Positions 7,665-15,885 of a stretch of 37,103 bases of DNA are shown here, piece after piece; the first letter of the stretch is position 1, and each line of letters starts with the position of its first letter. The translations under genes were made by a program, and so were the position numbers. Source of the stretch: Spirochaetes bacterium ADurb.BinA120 (GTDB taxonomy: Bacteria > Spirochaetota > UBA4802 > UBA5368); contig MVZN01000026.1 of the NCBI GenBank assembly GCA_002069125.1, positions 1-37,103 on the forward strand, given 5' to 3'. The notes below the pieces were generated by a model, which was not told the DNA's origin, did not search any database, and saw only the letters and a program-made list of their open reading frames with translations.

Positions 7665-8426
7665 ATGGGAGCTACAATTCAATCACTCGAGCGCGGCCTG
7701 GAGATAATTGGCGTAATAGCGCGTGCGGGACGGCCTCTATCCCTTACCGAGATATCGGAGAGCTTTACGATCGACCGTTCCTCCGTGTTCAGGCTGCTAA
7801 GCACGCTCGCCAAGCACAGCTTCGTTCTTCAAGATCCGGACACCAAGCGCTACTCGCTTGGATACCGAATGCTGGAATATGCAGGGCTATACGGCGAACA
7901 GTCCAATGTGGAGGGCCTCATACGGCCCATCATGCGGCGTGTGCTCGTCTCCACAAGGCAAAACACGCACCTTGCCATACTCGACGGCCCCGAGGTGGTA
8001 TTTATCGCCGTAGAGCAGCCCAAGGAGCATATCTCCCTCAACCTCTCCGTGGGAATGCGCGAGCCATCCACGGTAACGGCGCTTGGGAGGGCCCTTCTGG
8101 CCTTCAGCGATCAGGACATTGTGGATAGCGCGCTTTCGGCGGCCGACTACCGCAGATATACCGACAAGTCGCCGCGCTCCGCCAGGGAAGTGATGCGCTC
8201 GCTCGATGTGGTGAAAACCCGAAGGCTTGCGGTGGACGACGGGGAATACAGGAAGGGCATCATTTGCTACGCCTCGCCGGTGCTCGATCACCGCAAGCGG
8301 GCGGTCTATTCGATAGGAATCTCCGGCCCGGCCGATCTCATCAAGCCCCATGCCGAGAGTTACGCCGAGACGGTCCGCGACGCGGGAATGGAGGCGTCGC
8401 TTCTCCTGGGCTATCCGCAGGAATAG
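7665..8426 (+). CDS. IclR-family transcriptional regulator
   Basis: This 253-residue protein starts ATIQSLERGLEII, the typical IclR opening, with a winged helix-turn-helix in residues 1-65 (LSLTEISESFTIDRSSVFRLL). The C-terminal GAF-like effector domain follows from about 80 to 250 and contains STVTALGRALLA and GIICYASPVLDHR. It is divergent from the cupin-to-IolD operon and probably senses that pathway's substrate or an intermediate. No Shine-Dalgarno is visible, but the N-terminus matches the family so well that the start is trusted. It ends 3 bases from the convergent histidine-kinase gene. Confidence 0.93.
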   Translation: MGATIQSLERGLEIIGVIARAGRPLSLTEISESFTIDRSSVFRLLSTLAKHSFVLQDPDTKRYSLGYRMLEYAGLYGEQSNVEGLIRPIMRRVLVSTRQNTHLAILDGPEVVFIAVEQPKEHISLNLSVGMREPSTVTALGRALLAFSDQDIVDSALSAADYRRYTDKSPRSAREVMRSLDVVKTRRLAVDDGEYRKGIICYASPVLDHRKRAVYSIGISGPADLIKPHAESYAETVRDAGMEASLLLGYPQE

Positions 8427-8429
8427 CCC

Positions 8430-10706
8430 CTATCCAAGCGCTACACGCTCGCCGCTTTTTTCGACCCTGTCGAGGGCCGGAAGGTACACATGGAACCTCG
8501 AACCGGCGCCCACCTCCGATTCGAGCAGCACCATCCCACCGTGTTTTTTTACGATCGAATAGACTATTGAAAGTCCCAGTCCGCCGCCCTTCTGTTTGGT
8601 CGAAAAATACGGATCGAACACCCGATCCCTTAGCGTTTTCGGTATACCCACTCCGGAGTCCTGTACGGTCAGCACGACAAATTCACCATCGGGCAATGGA
8701 AGCGAGCTGTCCGGACCGACCATTACCCTGGCGGCGCGGAATATCACCCTCCCTCCGTCCGGCATGGCCTGCTCCGCGTTGATGGCCAGGTTCTGTATCA
8801 CCTGCCTCATCTGGCCCCTGTCCGCCATAACCTCGCCGAGTCTGTCGGGAATATCAAATTCACAGAGAACTCCCCTTCCATCCAGGCATATGGCGGCGGC
8901 CTCCCGGACCAGTTCTCCAATATCAACGGGCTCCTTTACCGGCTCTCCGCCCCTTGCGAAGGTGAGTAGCTGCCGTGTAAGCTCGCGCGCCTGGGCTATG
9001 GCGCGTTCGGCGTTTTCGAGATAGCGTCGAGCGTGGACCTGCTCGTCCAAATTCGTTTTTGCGAGCGATACGTTGCCCAGTACGGTCGTCAGCATGTTGT
9101 TAAAATCGTGGGCTATGCCCCCGGCAAGCTCCCCCACGGATTCGAGCTTGCGCGCCTTCTGCAGCTCGTTTTCGAGCTTCATGCGCCCGGTAATGTCACG
9201 CATCACGATGACCGCGCCCGCGGGAAGGTCGAATCGCTCATAGAGTGTCGTTGTAGAGTATTCCACCCGCTTCTCGACTCCGTCGCGCGCCACAAGCCGC
9301 GCCTGCCGCAGCATTCCGGTTCCATCATCTTCGACCGAAAGCCCCTCGAACGGATCGTACGCCGGGCCGTCGGTGTCGGCGTCGTAAAGGCGAAGCGTTT
9401 CCCCGATCGACCTTCCGATTGCCTCCCCGTCGGTCCATCCGGTGATGGATTCCGCGGCCGGATTCAATAGCGTTACCAGTCCATCCCGATCGACCGTTAT
9501 GATGCCGTCCGCTATGTCCCGAATGGTGATGGCCAGACGGAGCTTTTCATCCTCCAGTTTCTGCTCGGCCTCCTTGCGGGCGGTGATGTCCTGGACGGCG
9601 CTCACCAGGCGCACGACGCGCCCCTCCCTCTCGTCCCAGTATGGAAAGACGGTGTCGCGGATCCATTTAAGTCTTCCGTCGGCGGCATAGACCCTTGCCT
9701 CGACCGAGGATACTTTCCCCTTTAAAAGACCGTAAAAGGCGTTTTTAAAAAGATGAATATCATCCGGATGAACTATGGTGAGCCATTTTTCAATGGTGTC
9801 GAGCCTGTCGAGCGAATACCCCATGGCCCCTATTAGTTTCCCCGCCGACCATTCGCGCTCGAAACGCCCGTCGGGATTGAGCCTCAGGCTGCTCGCGGCG
9901 TCCGTCGATATCTCCGAAAGGACCCGGTATCGCTCCTCCGATTTTCGGAGGGACTCGCGCGCATCGATGATATCGCTTACCTCCGTCAGCACCCCCCTTA
10001 AGCCTGTAACCCGTTCCTGCTCCATAACGGGTGTATCGAATATCCTGACCCAGTGAACCGAGCCGTTAGCGGATATCGCCCTGTATTCCTCAGGCTTCGA
10101 GTCGCCGGCCACAGCCCGGTTAAAATCATATCTCAGCCGCTCCAGGTCGTCTTCATGAAAAAACTTTAGGAAGTCGTGGCCGACAATTTCCTCCGGAGTA
10201 TAGAGGAGTATTGGCGTTATGGCCGGGCTTACGTATAATACCGTCCCTTCGACGTCGACTTCGTAAATGACGTCTCTGATACCCTCGACCATGCGTCTGT
10301 ATTTCTCCTCGCTCGCCTTAAGCCGCAGCTCGAGCGAATGCCTTTGCAATGCCGTCTCGATGGCCGATATCAAATCGATGTCCCGAACGGGCTTCAATAG
10401 AATTCCATGGGGCTCCGTCTCGCGGGCGCGGGTCAGCGTCGCGGAATCCGCGTGCGCTGTGAGGTAGACGACCGGAATGCCGCGCCTGCCGTAAAGCTCG
10501 GCCGCCACATCGATCCCATTCATTACGCCCGGCAGGCTTATATCCATCAGGACGGCATCGGGAGGGCTTTCAGCCGCCTTCAAGAGCGCTTCAGAGCCCT
10601 CGAATGCGATATCTGTAACCTCGTATCCCGTTCTTCGCAGGCGCGTGGCCAGATCGAACGCTATCAACGATTCGTCTTCGACAATAAGTATTCTCTTCTT
10701 AGCCAT
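8430..10706 (-). CDS. Cytosolic hybrid sensor: receiver-PAS-PAS-PAS-histidine kinase
   Basis: The 758-residue protein begins with a receiver domain (about 5-118; phospho-acceptor Asp55 in VLMDISLPG, Lys in LLKPV). Three PAS domains with PAC motifs follow (about 125-255, 260-385 and 390-515; VHWVRIFDTPV, RLVSAVQDIT, VIVMRDIT). Then comes a HisKA domain with the H-box GGIAHDFNN (His533) and an HATPase_c domain (N-box NLAINAEQAMP near 639, G1 DSGVGIP near 683, G2 GGGLGLSIV near 707). There is no membrane segment or signal peptide, so it senses a cytosolic or diffusible cue. The receiver is at the N-terminus, so it may itself be controlled by another kinase. No partner response regulator is adjacent. 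It is convergent with the IclR gene (3-base gap). The start lacks a strong Shine-Dalgarno but fits the receiver domain exactly. Confidence 0.93.
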   Translation of the reverse strand: MAKKRILIVEDESLIAFDLATRLRRTGYEVTDIAFEGSEALLKAAESPPDAVLMDISLPGVMNGIDVAAELYGRRGIPVVYLTAHADSATLTRARETEPHGILLKPVRDIDLISAIETALQRHSLELRLKASEEKYRRMVEGIRDVIYEVDVEGTVLYVSPAITPILLYTPEEIVGHDFLKFFHEDDLERLRYDFNRAVAGDSKPEEYRAISANGSVHWVRIFDTPVMEQERVTGLRGVLTEVSDIIDARESLRKSEERYRVLSEISTDAASSLRLNPDGRFEREWSAGKLIGAMGYSLDRLDTIEKWLTIVHPDDIHLFKNAFYGLLKGKVSSVEARVYAADGRLKWIRDTVFPYWDEREGRVVRLVSAVQDITARKEAEQKLEDEKLRLAITIRDIADGIITVDRDGLVTLLNPAAESITGWTDGEAIGRSIGETLRLYDADTDGPAYDPFEGLSVEDDGTGMLRQARLVARDGVEKRVEYSTTTLYERFDLPAGAVIVMRDITGRMKLENELQKARKLESVGELAGGIAHDFNNMLTTVLGNVSLAKTNLDEQVHARRYLENAERAIAQARELTRQLLTFARGGEPVKEPVDIGELVREAAAICLDGRGVLCEFDIPDRLGEVMADRGQMRQVIQNLAINAEQAMPDGGRVIFRAARVMVGPDSSLPLPDGEFVVLTVQDSGVGIPKTLRDRVFDPYFSTKQKGGGLGLSIVYSIVKKHGGMVLLESEVGAGSRFHVYLPALDRVEKSGERVALG

Positions 10707-11027
10707 TGTTATTCTTTATACGGTCATGCCGCGGGAACGGTCCTAAAAACGCGTCCGGGCTTTTTTTTAACCAATACCCCCCGGGCCATTTTTAATCAAG
10801 GCATTAATAGGCGGTTTCCCCGGAAAGCACATTCGCGATCTGTCCACCGTCCGGTATTTTAGGGTCCGAAAAGCACAGGGATGTTACGGACTTATGGAAG
10901 AACGAGTCCTTGGCGGGCTTGAAATATAATTGCGAATGGATCTGCTATGCCGTCGGCTGCACCCCCGGATACTTTGGCAACGGAGGCTTCTCTCCAGGTC
11001 CGCCGGCTTACTGAATTTGGGGATGCG
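10707..11027. other. Intergenic stretch, no gene seen
   Basis: 321 bases between the histidine-kinase start and the 3' end of the oxidoreductase gene, both on the minus strand. It should hold the kinase promoter and the oxidoreductase terminator, but I see no convincing copy of either. A plus-strand open frame that begins here (10947) runs antisense into the oxidoreductase and is not supported. Confidence 0.5.
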
Positions 11028-12524
11028 CTAAAGGCCGAAAACGTCCCTCAGCCTGAGGCCCTCTTCGGCTTTGCCCTCCAGCTTCAGCTTGCCCTGAATC
11101 AGCGCCATCTCGATGCGCTTCTTGCCGAGCAGAATGGCGGCCCATACACCGGCCTCGGCCTTTACGACCAGGATGGCGTCCGTCGGAACCGTGCCACGGC
11201 TCAGGCTTGCCGCTCCATCTTTGACCTTCAAGGTGAACGCCTCGTCGGCGCACCCTCCGTCCGCCAGCAGTTTAAGCCCTATTACGGTATTCCATCCGGC
11301 GGCGCGGTCCGCGTTGAAGCGTTCCATAAGCCCCTCTGTTAGCTCGATGGCCCTTGGAGCGTAGCTCGAGTAGCTGCCTCCTCCGAAAAGGCCAACGCGC
11401 TTTTTGCGGCGGGGATTGGCCCGTATACCGGCGCGCCTCTTTCTGAACGCAAAAAGAGAAGGGAAAAACGAGTCCATCTCGTCCACATACACCTCGCGTC
11501 TGAGCATCGCCGAGCGCTGGATGGCGAGATCCAGTCGAAGCATCTCCCTGCCCGCCTCCCCCGAAAGCAGCGGCTCTTCCTCGCCCCTTATCGCGGCGAT
11601 AAAATTCCGGGTGGCCCCTATAAATCCCTCGCTCCAATCGGATTTGATATTAGGATAATTTTTCCATCCCTTTCCGTTGAAGACGCTCAGCGGTGGACCG
11701 GAAAGCACGTTTCCGGTGCATCGATTTATTAGCGCCATGCCGCGCGTGCCGGTTATCTCGAACCATTCATCGTTTCCGTAGTATCTGGATGGGATGTGAA
11801 GGTCCGCCGCGTGCGCGTAATCGCAGCTTCCATATCTGACGCCGCCCTCGCACTTCCACATGATTACCGCCGGTGAATCGATGACGCCGTCGATCGAATC
11901 GATCCAGCTTGCGACACGCTCGACCCTGCCCTGCAGGTAACTGGCCGCGGACCACAGGTGGTGCCCATGATCGAAGGTCTGCATGGGGCGCCCCTCCATG
12001 CTCTCCTTTAACCGCCACTCCCAGGCCGAGGGAGGCACCGGCCAGCCGCCGCTTCCTCCGCTTATGAATTTTATTCGCATATTGTTCGGATCGCCGATCT
12101 CGCCCGCGTCTATCATCTTTTTGGCGAAGACTATCGGCGGATAGAACAGATAGTTATCGGTAACGCGGAAAACCTTTCCCGAAGACCGAACGGCCCTAAG
12201 CATGCGGTCGGCGCTCGCCAGGTCGATCGTCATGGGCTTCTGTAGCGCGATGTGCTTGCCGGCGCGGGCAGCCTCGATCACCATCTCCTCATGCAGAACC
12301 TGCGGCGTCAGAATTTCGACGGCATCCACGGAGGCATCGGCCAACAGCTCGCGGTAATCCGAATACGATTTTTCGGCCCTCCATTCCTTTTTACGGCGCT
12401 CCCTGATCTCATCGTTGGAATCGCATACCGCGTACACCCTCGCCTTGCGGTTGTTTTTGTACCCGGGGTAGTGAAGGTCCGCTATTCGACCGCATCCGAT
12501 TATTCCCACGTTGATGGTGCTCAT
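11028..12524 (-). CDS. Gfo/Idh/MocA oxidoreductase fused to an SCP2-like lipid-binding domain
   Basis: Residues 1-125 form the NAD(P)-binding Rossmann domain (NVGIIGCGRIADLHYPGY; EILTPQVLH; the catalytic-type Lys in IALQKPMTID). Residues about 130-365 form the alpha/beta substrate domain (TFDHGHHLW). At 498 residues it is about 130-150 longer than a usual family member. The final hundred or so residues (roughly 398-498; ERFNADRAAGW, VKDGAASLSRG, LLGKKRIEMALIQGKLKLEG) read like a sterol carrier protein 2 domain, which binds lipids or acyl-CoAs in a hydrophobic tunnel. The joint at about 370-395 is Arg/Lys-rich. It may oxidise a hydroxyl or polyol group on a hydrophobic or CoA-linked substrate. 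It is divergent from the enolase-superfamily gene. The two halves are in one continuous frame. Confidence 0.88.
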   Translation of the reverse strand: MSTINVGIIGCGRIADLHYPGYKNNRKARVYAVCDSNDEIRERRKKEWRAEKSYSDYRELLADASVDAVEILTPQVLHEEMVIEAARAGKHIALQKPMTIDLASADRMLRAVRSSGKVFRVTDNYLFYPPIVFAKKMIDAGEIGDPNNMRIKFISGGSGGWPVPPSAWEWRLKESMEGRPMQTFDHGHHLWSAASYLQGRVERVASWIDSIDGVIDSPAVIMWKCEGGVRYGSCDYAHAADLHIPSRYYGNDEWFEITGTRGMALINRCTGNVLSGPPLSVFNGKGWKNYPNIKSDWSEGFIGATRNFIAAIRGEEEPLLSGEAGREMLRLDLAIQRSAMLRREVYVDEMDSFFPSLFAFRKRRAGIRANPRRKKRVGLFGGGSYSSYAPRAIELTEGLMERFNADRAAGWNTVIGLKLLADGGCADEAFTLKVKDGAASLSRGTVPTDAILVVKAEAGVWAAILLGKKRIEMALIQGKLKLEGKAEEGLRLRDVFGL

Positions 12525-12865
12525 TTACGAACCTCCTTTTAAAGCCCGGGTATTTAGGGCGCGAGCCTACCGAAACGCTTATCCGATAAGCCATACCAGC
12601 CCCGCTCCCCTGAACAGAGGCATCCAAGGGAATGCCGCCACTATTCATGTTGTGCAATATAATTGTATAATACGTACACCGTCTGTCAACCATAATCGCG
12701 CATGTTCCTTGATTTTTACCGCCCGCCGCGCAGGCGGACCAATCCCTTTTTGCCTTGGATATGACAGCATCGAATTTGCGGGGGGCATTACGGCGATTTT
12801 TTGCTTTTAATTCATCCACCCTGCCCGCATTATGTTCGGAAATCGATACATCACCGGGGAGCGTT
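12525..12865. other. Divergent intergenic region
   Basis: 341 bases between the oxidoreductase and enolase-superfamily starts. Besides the minus-strand promoter at 12662-12689, an AT-rich core lies around 12650-12680. A clear plus-strand promoter is not evident. The open frame running into the downstream gene from 12755 lacks family similarity before 12866. Confidence 0.5.
12651..12689 (-). promoter_or_regulatory. Promoter of the oxidoreductase-SCP2 gene, with a motif copy
   Basis: Minus strand TTGACA (12689-12684), 16-base spacer, TACAAT (12667-12662). Directly downstream, TATTGCACA (12659-12651 on the minus strand) differs by one base from the TATTGCATA motif in the IclR region, so the same regulator may act here. 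Confidence 0.55.
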
Positions 12866-14038
12866 ATGAACCATACGAGAATAGTCCGAATCGATCTCAC
12901 GCCGCTCCATGTACCCTTTCATAAACATATTCGCGAGTTGATGTCCGGCTCCGAGGGAGGACTGGGAATGGCCATCCCCGCCGAGGAGGAATGGCTCGGG
13001 GGCGACTTTGTCGTCTGCGCGCTGCACGACGAGGAGGGGCGCGTCGGTTGGAGCGAGGTCTTCGTATGGCTTCCGGAGACCGGCGCCTCGCCGGCCCAGA
13101 TTGTGGACATCATCGCCGGATCGCTTTCCCGCTATGTGCTTGGAGAGAGCCCGTTCAATGTCGAGCGAATTGCCCATCGCATGGAGTCGAACGTGGCGCG
13201 AAGCGAGGCCGCCAAGGGTCTCCTCGACATGGCCTGTTACGACCTTGCGGGGAGGACCGCCGGGCTTTCCGTCTGCGAGCTTGTGGGCGGCCCGTCCGTG
13301 CGGGAGGTCCCGCTCTGCGCGCTCATCCCGCTGATGGACACCGATTCGATGCTCGGGATAGGCCGCATGTTCTTCGACGAGGGTTACCGCTCTTTCAGGC
13401 TGAAGCTCGGCACGGGCCTCGATGAGGACGTGGAGAGGATTCGGGCCTTCCGCGACGCCTTCGGCTCCGGCATACGGCTTCGAGTGGACTACAACCAGGC
13501 CTACAGGCCGGCGGATGCCGTCCGCGCCATCAAGGCCATCGAGCCGTACGGAATCGACTTTGCCGAGCAGCCGGTAGCCGCGGCCGACTTTGCAGGGATG
13601 GCATACATACAGCGACTGGTGGATACCCCGCTCATGGCCCACGAGGGCTGCTTTTCGCTTGGGGACTTTATCGCGCTCGCCGACCTCGGCGCGGTGCGCC
13701 TGCTCGGCCTTAACTCCGAGCGCCCGGGCGGGCTTACCATGGCGCTTAAGGCGATCGCCGTTGCCGAATCGCGCGGGATGGGCACGGTGATACACAACCA
13801 GCCTCTTGGCCTCGCCTCCGCCATGCACCTGCACCTGGCCGCCGCCCGCTATCACTCGCTTGGCCACGCCGTGGAGCTATTCGGCCATATCATGATGGAG
13901 GACGATCTAATCGTTACGCCTATAGATTACTCCGGGGGAAGGGCGCTTCTGCCCGACGGCCCCGGCTGGGGCGTCGAGGTCGACCTCGACGCCCTGGAGA
14001 GATACAAAACGGCCGAAACCACCACCCTAACGGAGTGA
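12866..14038 (+). CDS. Enolase-superfamily enzyme (mandelate racemase/muconate lactonizing group)
   Basis: The 390-residue product has the N-terminal capping domain (about 1-130) and a TIM barrel. The three metal ligands appear as Asp208 (VDYNQ), Glu234 (FAEQPV) and Glu260 (AHEGCF). The usual second-strand Lys-x-Lys is Arg178-Leu-Lys180 in FRLKLG. On the sixth strand the expected Lys or Asp is replaced by Asn (LNSERPGG, Asn283). His310 in VIHNQP occupies the place of the mandelate-racemase His. Members use an enolate intermediate for dehydration, racemisation or cycloisomerisation of carboxylates; an acid-sugar dehydratase or racemase role is plausible but unproven. The start was set at ATG 12866 with GGGGAG ahead. 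The amidohydrolase gene begins 6 bases after the stop, so they form a two-gene operon. Confidence 0.88.
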   Translation: MNHTRIVRIDLTPLHVPFHKHIRELMSGSEGGLGMAIPAEEEWLGGDFVVCALHDEEGRVGWSEVFVWLPETGASPAQIVDIIAGSLSRYVLGESPFNVERIAHRMESNVARSEAAKGLLDMACYDLAGRTAGLSVCELVGGPSVREVPLCALIPLMDTDSMLGIGRMFFDEGYRSFRLKLGTGLDEDVERIRAFRDAFGSGIRLRVDYNQAYRPADAVRAIKAIEPYGIDFAEQPVAAADFAGMAYIQRLVDTPLMAHEGCFSLGDFIALADLGAVRLLGLNSERPGGLTMALKAIAVAESRGMGTVIHNQPLGLASAMHLHLAAARYHSLGHAVELFGHIMMEDDLIVTPIDYSGGRALLPDGPGWGVEVDLDALERYKTAETTTLTE

Positions 14039-14044
14039 CCCGAT

Positions 14045-15652
14045 ATGGCCGAAAACGAAAAGCTCTACTTCAACGGCGACATCTACACTGTGGATGAGAA
14101 CCATCCCACGGTTGAAGCCGTTGCCGTGGCCGACGGAATTATTGTCTCGGCCGGAAGCCTTTCCGAATGCGAGAGGGCACTCGGTGCCGATTGTAAGATG
14201 GTCGACCTCGAGGGCGCGGCTATGCTTCCGGGATTCATCGACACGCACCTTCATCCGGTCCTCATGATTTACTTCGACATGAACGTCAATCTGATCGGCC
14301 TGTCCTCCATGGCCGCGCTTCAGGAGGCCCTGAGGAAAGCCGCCGGTGAAAAGGCCCCCGGAGCATGGTTGATAGGCCTTAACTTCGACGAGCAAAACCT
14401 CGACCGGCCAGTGCTTCCCACGAGGCACGACCTCGACAGGGCCTGTGCGGACATTCCAGTAATAGTAGTCAAGCACGACGGCCACATGCTGATCGCAAAC
14501 ACAGCCGCCATCGAAGCCGGAGGCGTAAACGCCGAAACGCCCGACCCGCCAGGAGGAGTTATCGACAGGGAGGCCGATGGTTACCCCGCCGGCCCTTTCC
14601 GCGAAAACGCCATGGCCCTCATCCTCGCGAAGATGCAGCTTCCGACAGAGGACGACTTTGCCGGGGCTTCAGTTAAGGCTTTCGGCCGGCTCGCATCTTA
14701 CGGCATCACCTCGGCCGGTGTCGTTCTACAAACAGGCGGCGAAGGGCCCGCCGGGGACATAGGCGCCTTCGACATACCGGTGCTCCAGATGCTATCGGAG
14801 AGCATTCCCATCTCCATGTACGGGCTTATCATCTCCTCCGACCCTGAAGGCGCCGGCTCCATGCTCGTTCCGCCGCTTCACGCCGACGGCCCGGGCCCCA
14901 CGCGCCGCATGGGCGCGATAAAGCTCTTCTCAGACGGGACCTTCGCATCGTGTACCGCCTTCATGCGTGAGCCCTTTACGGACCAGCCGGACAAATCCGG
15001 CTTTATGGTAATCGAACCGGAAAAATTATACAGGAGGATGGAGTCGGCCCATCTGGCAGGATTCCAGATCGCCATCCACGCCATCGGCGACGCCGCTAAC
15101 AGGACCTGTATAGACCTGTACGACCGCCTGCTTTCCCGGCACCCCCGAATCGACCACCGGCACAGGCTGGAACACGCTTCAATACTGGATCCTGAAATGA
15201 TTGCCGACGGAAAGCGCCTCGGGCTTGTGGTCTCCTCCCAGCCGCTTTTCATTCACTCGGAGAAGCTCTGGCTTCATAAACGCTTCGGCCCTAAGCGCTC
15301 CAAATGGATTTACCCCTATCGCTCCCTCATCGATTCGGGAGTGGTGCTCGCCGGGGCGTCCGATGCACCCGTGGAGTCGGCGGACGTTCTGCACGCCATC
15401 CAGTGCTGCGTTACCCGCGAGTGCTTCGAGACGCAGGAGGGGCTTAGCGCAGCTGAGGCCGTAAGGCTTTACACCATCAATGCGGCCTACGCCCAGTTCG
15501 AGGAAGCCATAAAGGGAAGCATAACCCCCGGCAAGAGGGCCGACCTTGTACTCCTCGAAAAAAATCCGGTGCGGGTTGCCCCGGAGGAGATATCCAAAAT
15601 TCGGGTGCTGGAAACGATAGTCGGAGGGAAGACTATATACTTAGCGAGATGA
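14045..15652 (+). CDS. YtcJ-like metal-dependent amidohydrolase (Amidohydro_3)
   Basis: This 535-residue protein hydrolyses C-N or lactone-type bonds at a mono- or binuclear metal site. The strand-1 HxH is FIDTHLHP (His68, His70). Further ligands appear in AIHAIGDAAN, HRHRLEHAS and AGASDAPVES, the last giving the conserved Asp. The C-terminal segment (SITPGKRADLVLLEKNP) is the small beta-sandwich typical of the family, and the length fits YtcJ-like proteins. No signal peptide is seen, so it is cytosolic. It is translated 6 bases after the enolase-superfamily gene, whose last codons supply the GGAG. The pair may act on an N-acyl or lactone substrate followed by an enolising step. The family is sure; the substrate is unknown. 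Confidence 0.92.
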   Translation: MAENEKLYFNGDIYTVDENHPTVEAVAVADGIIVSAGSLSECERALGADCKMVDLEGAAMLPGFIDTHLHPVLMIYFDMNVNLIGLSSMAALQEALRKAAGEKAPGAWLIGLNFDEQNLDRPVLPTRHDLDRACADIPVIVVKHDGHMLIANTAAIEAGGVNAETPDPPGGVIDREADGYPAGPFRENAMALILAKMQLPTEDDFAGASVKAFGRLASYGITSAGVVLQTGGEGPAGDIGAFDIPVLQMLSESIPISMYGLIISSDPEGAGSMLVPPLHADGPGPTRRMGAIKLFSDGTFASCTAFMREPFTDQPDKSGFMVIEPEKLYRRMESAHLAGFQIAIHAIGDAANRTCIDLYDRLLSRHPRIDHRHRLEHASILDPEMIADGKRLGLVVSSQPLFIHSEKLWLHKRFGPKRSKWIYPYRSLIDSGVVLAGASDAPVESADVLHAIQCCVTRECFETQEGLSAAEAVRLYTINAAYAQFEEAIKGSITPGKRADLVLLEKNPVRVAPEEISKIRVLETIVGGKTIYLAR

Positions 15653-15675
15653 ATTTTGTATGAGGCGGCAAATCC

Positions 15676-15885
15676 AACGCCCCCGGCGCTGTGCGCCACC
15701 CCTGGAGGGGGTTTGGGGTTTATCCTGCCGACCTGATAGTCCGCCGCCGTAGAGCCTAACGCCCCCGGCGCTGTGCGCCACCCCCGGAGGGGGTTTGGGG
15801 TTTATCCTGCCGACCTGATAGTCCGCTGCCGTAGAGCCTAACGCCCCCGGCGCTGTGCGCCACCCCCAGAGGGGGTTTGGGGTTT
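15676..15885 (+). repeat. 82-bp tandem repeat, about 2.6 copies
   Basis: Units begin with AACGCCCCC at 15676, 15758 and 15840. The first two are full 82-bp units and the third stops at 15885 after the shared GGGGTTT. Copies differ by only a few bases. Each contains the small palindromes GCGC-tgt-GCGC and ACCCCC-gga-GGGGGT. The repeats start 24 bases after the amidohydrolase stop. There are no spacers, so this is not a CRISPR array. A minus-strand open frame across the repeats is not considered coding. Confidence 0.9.

Noticed and set aside
1293-8426. Complete myo-inositol utilisation cluster
   Set aside because: Only an IolD-like enzyme and a distant Gfo/Idh protein fit; the cupin is too short for IolB, and IolC and IolE are absent.
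10947-11342. Plus-strand open frame of 131 codons
   Set aside because: Antisense to the SCP2-like end of the oxidoreductase, which has strong family features.
12851-13867. Minus-strand open frame of 338 codons
   Set aside because: Mirror of the enolase-superfamily gene in GC-rich DNA; no recognisable motif.
15676-15885. CRISPR array
   Set aside because: The units are directly contiguous, 82 bp long, with no spacers and no cas genes in the window.
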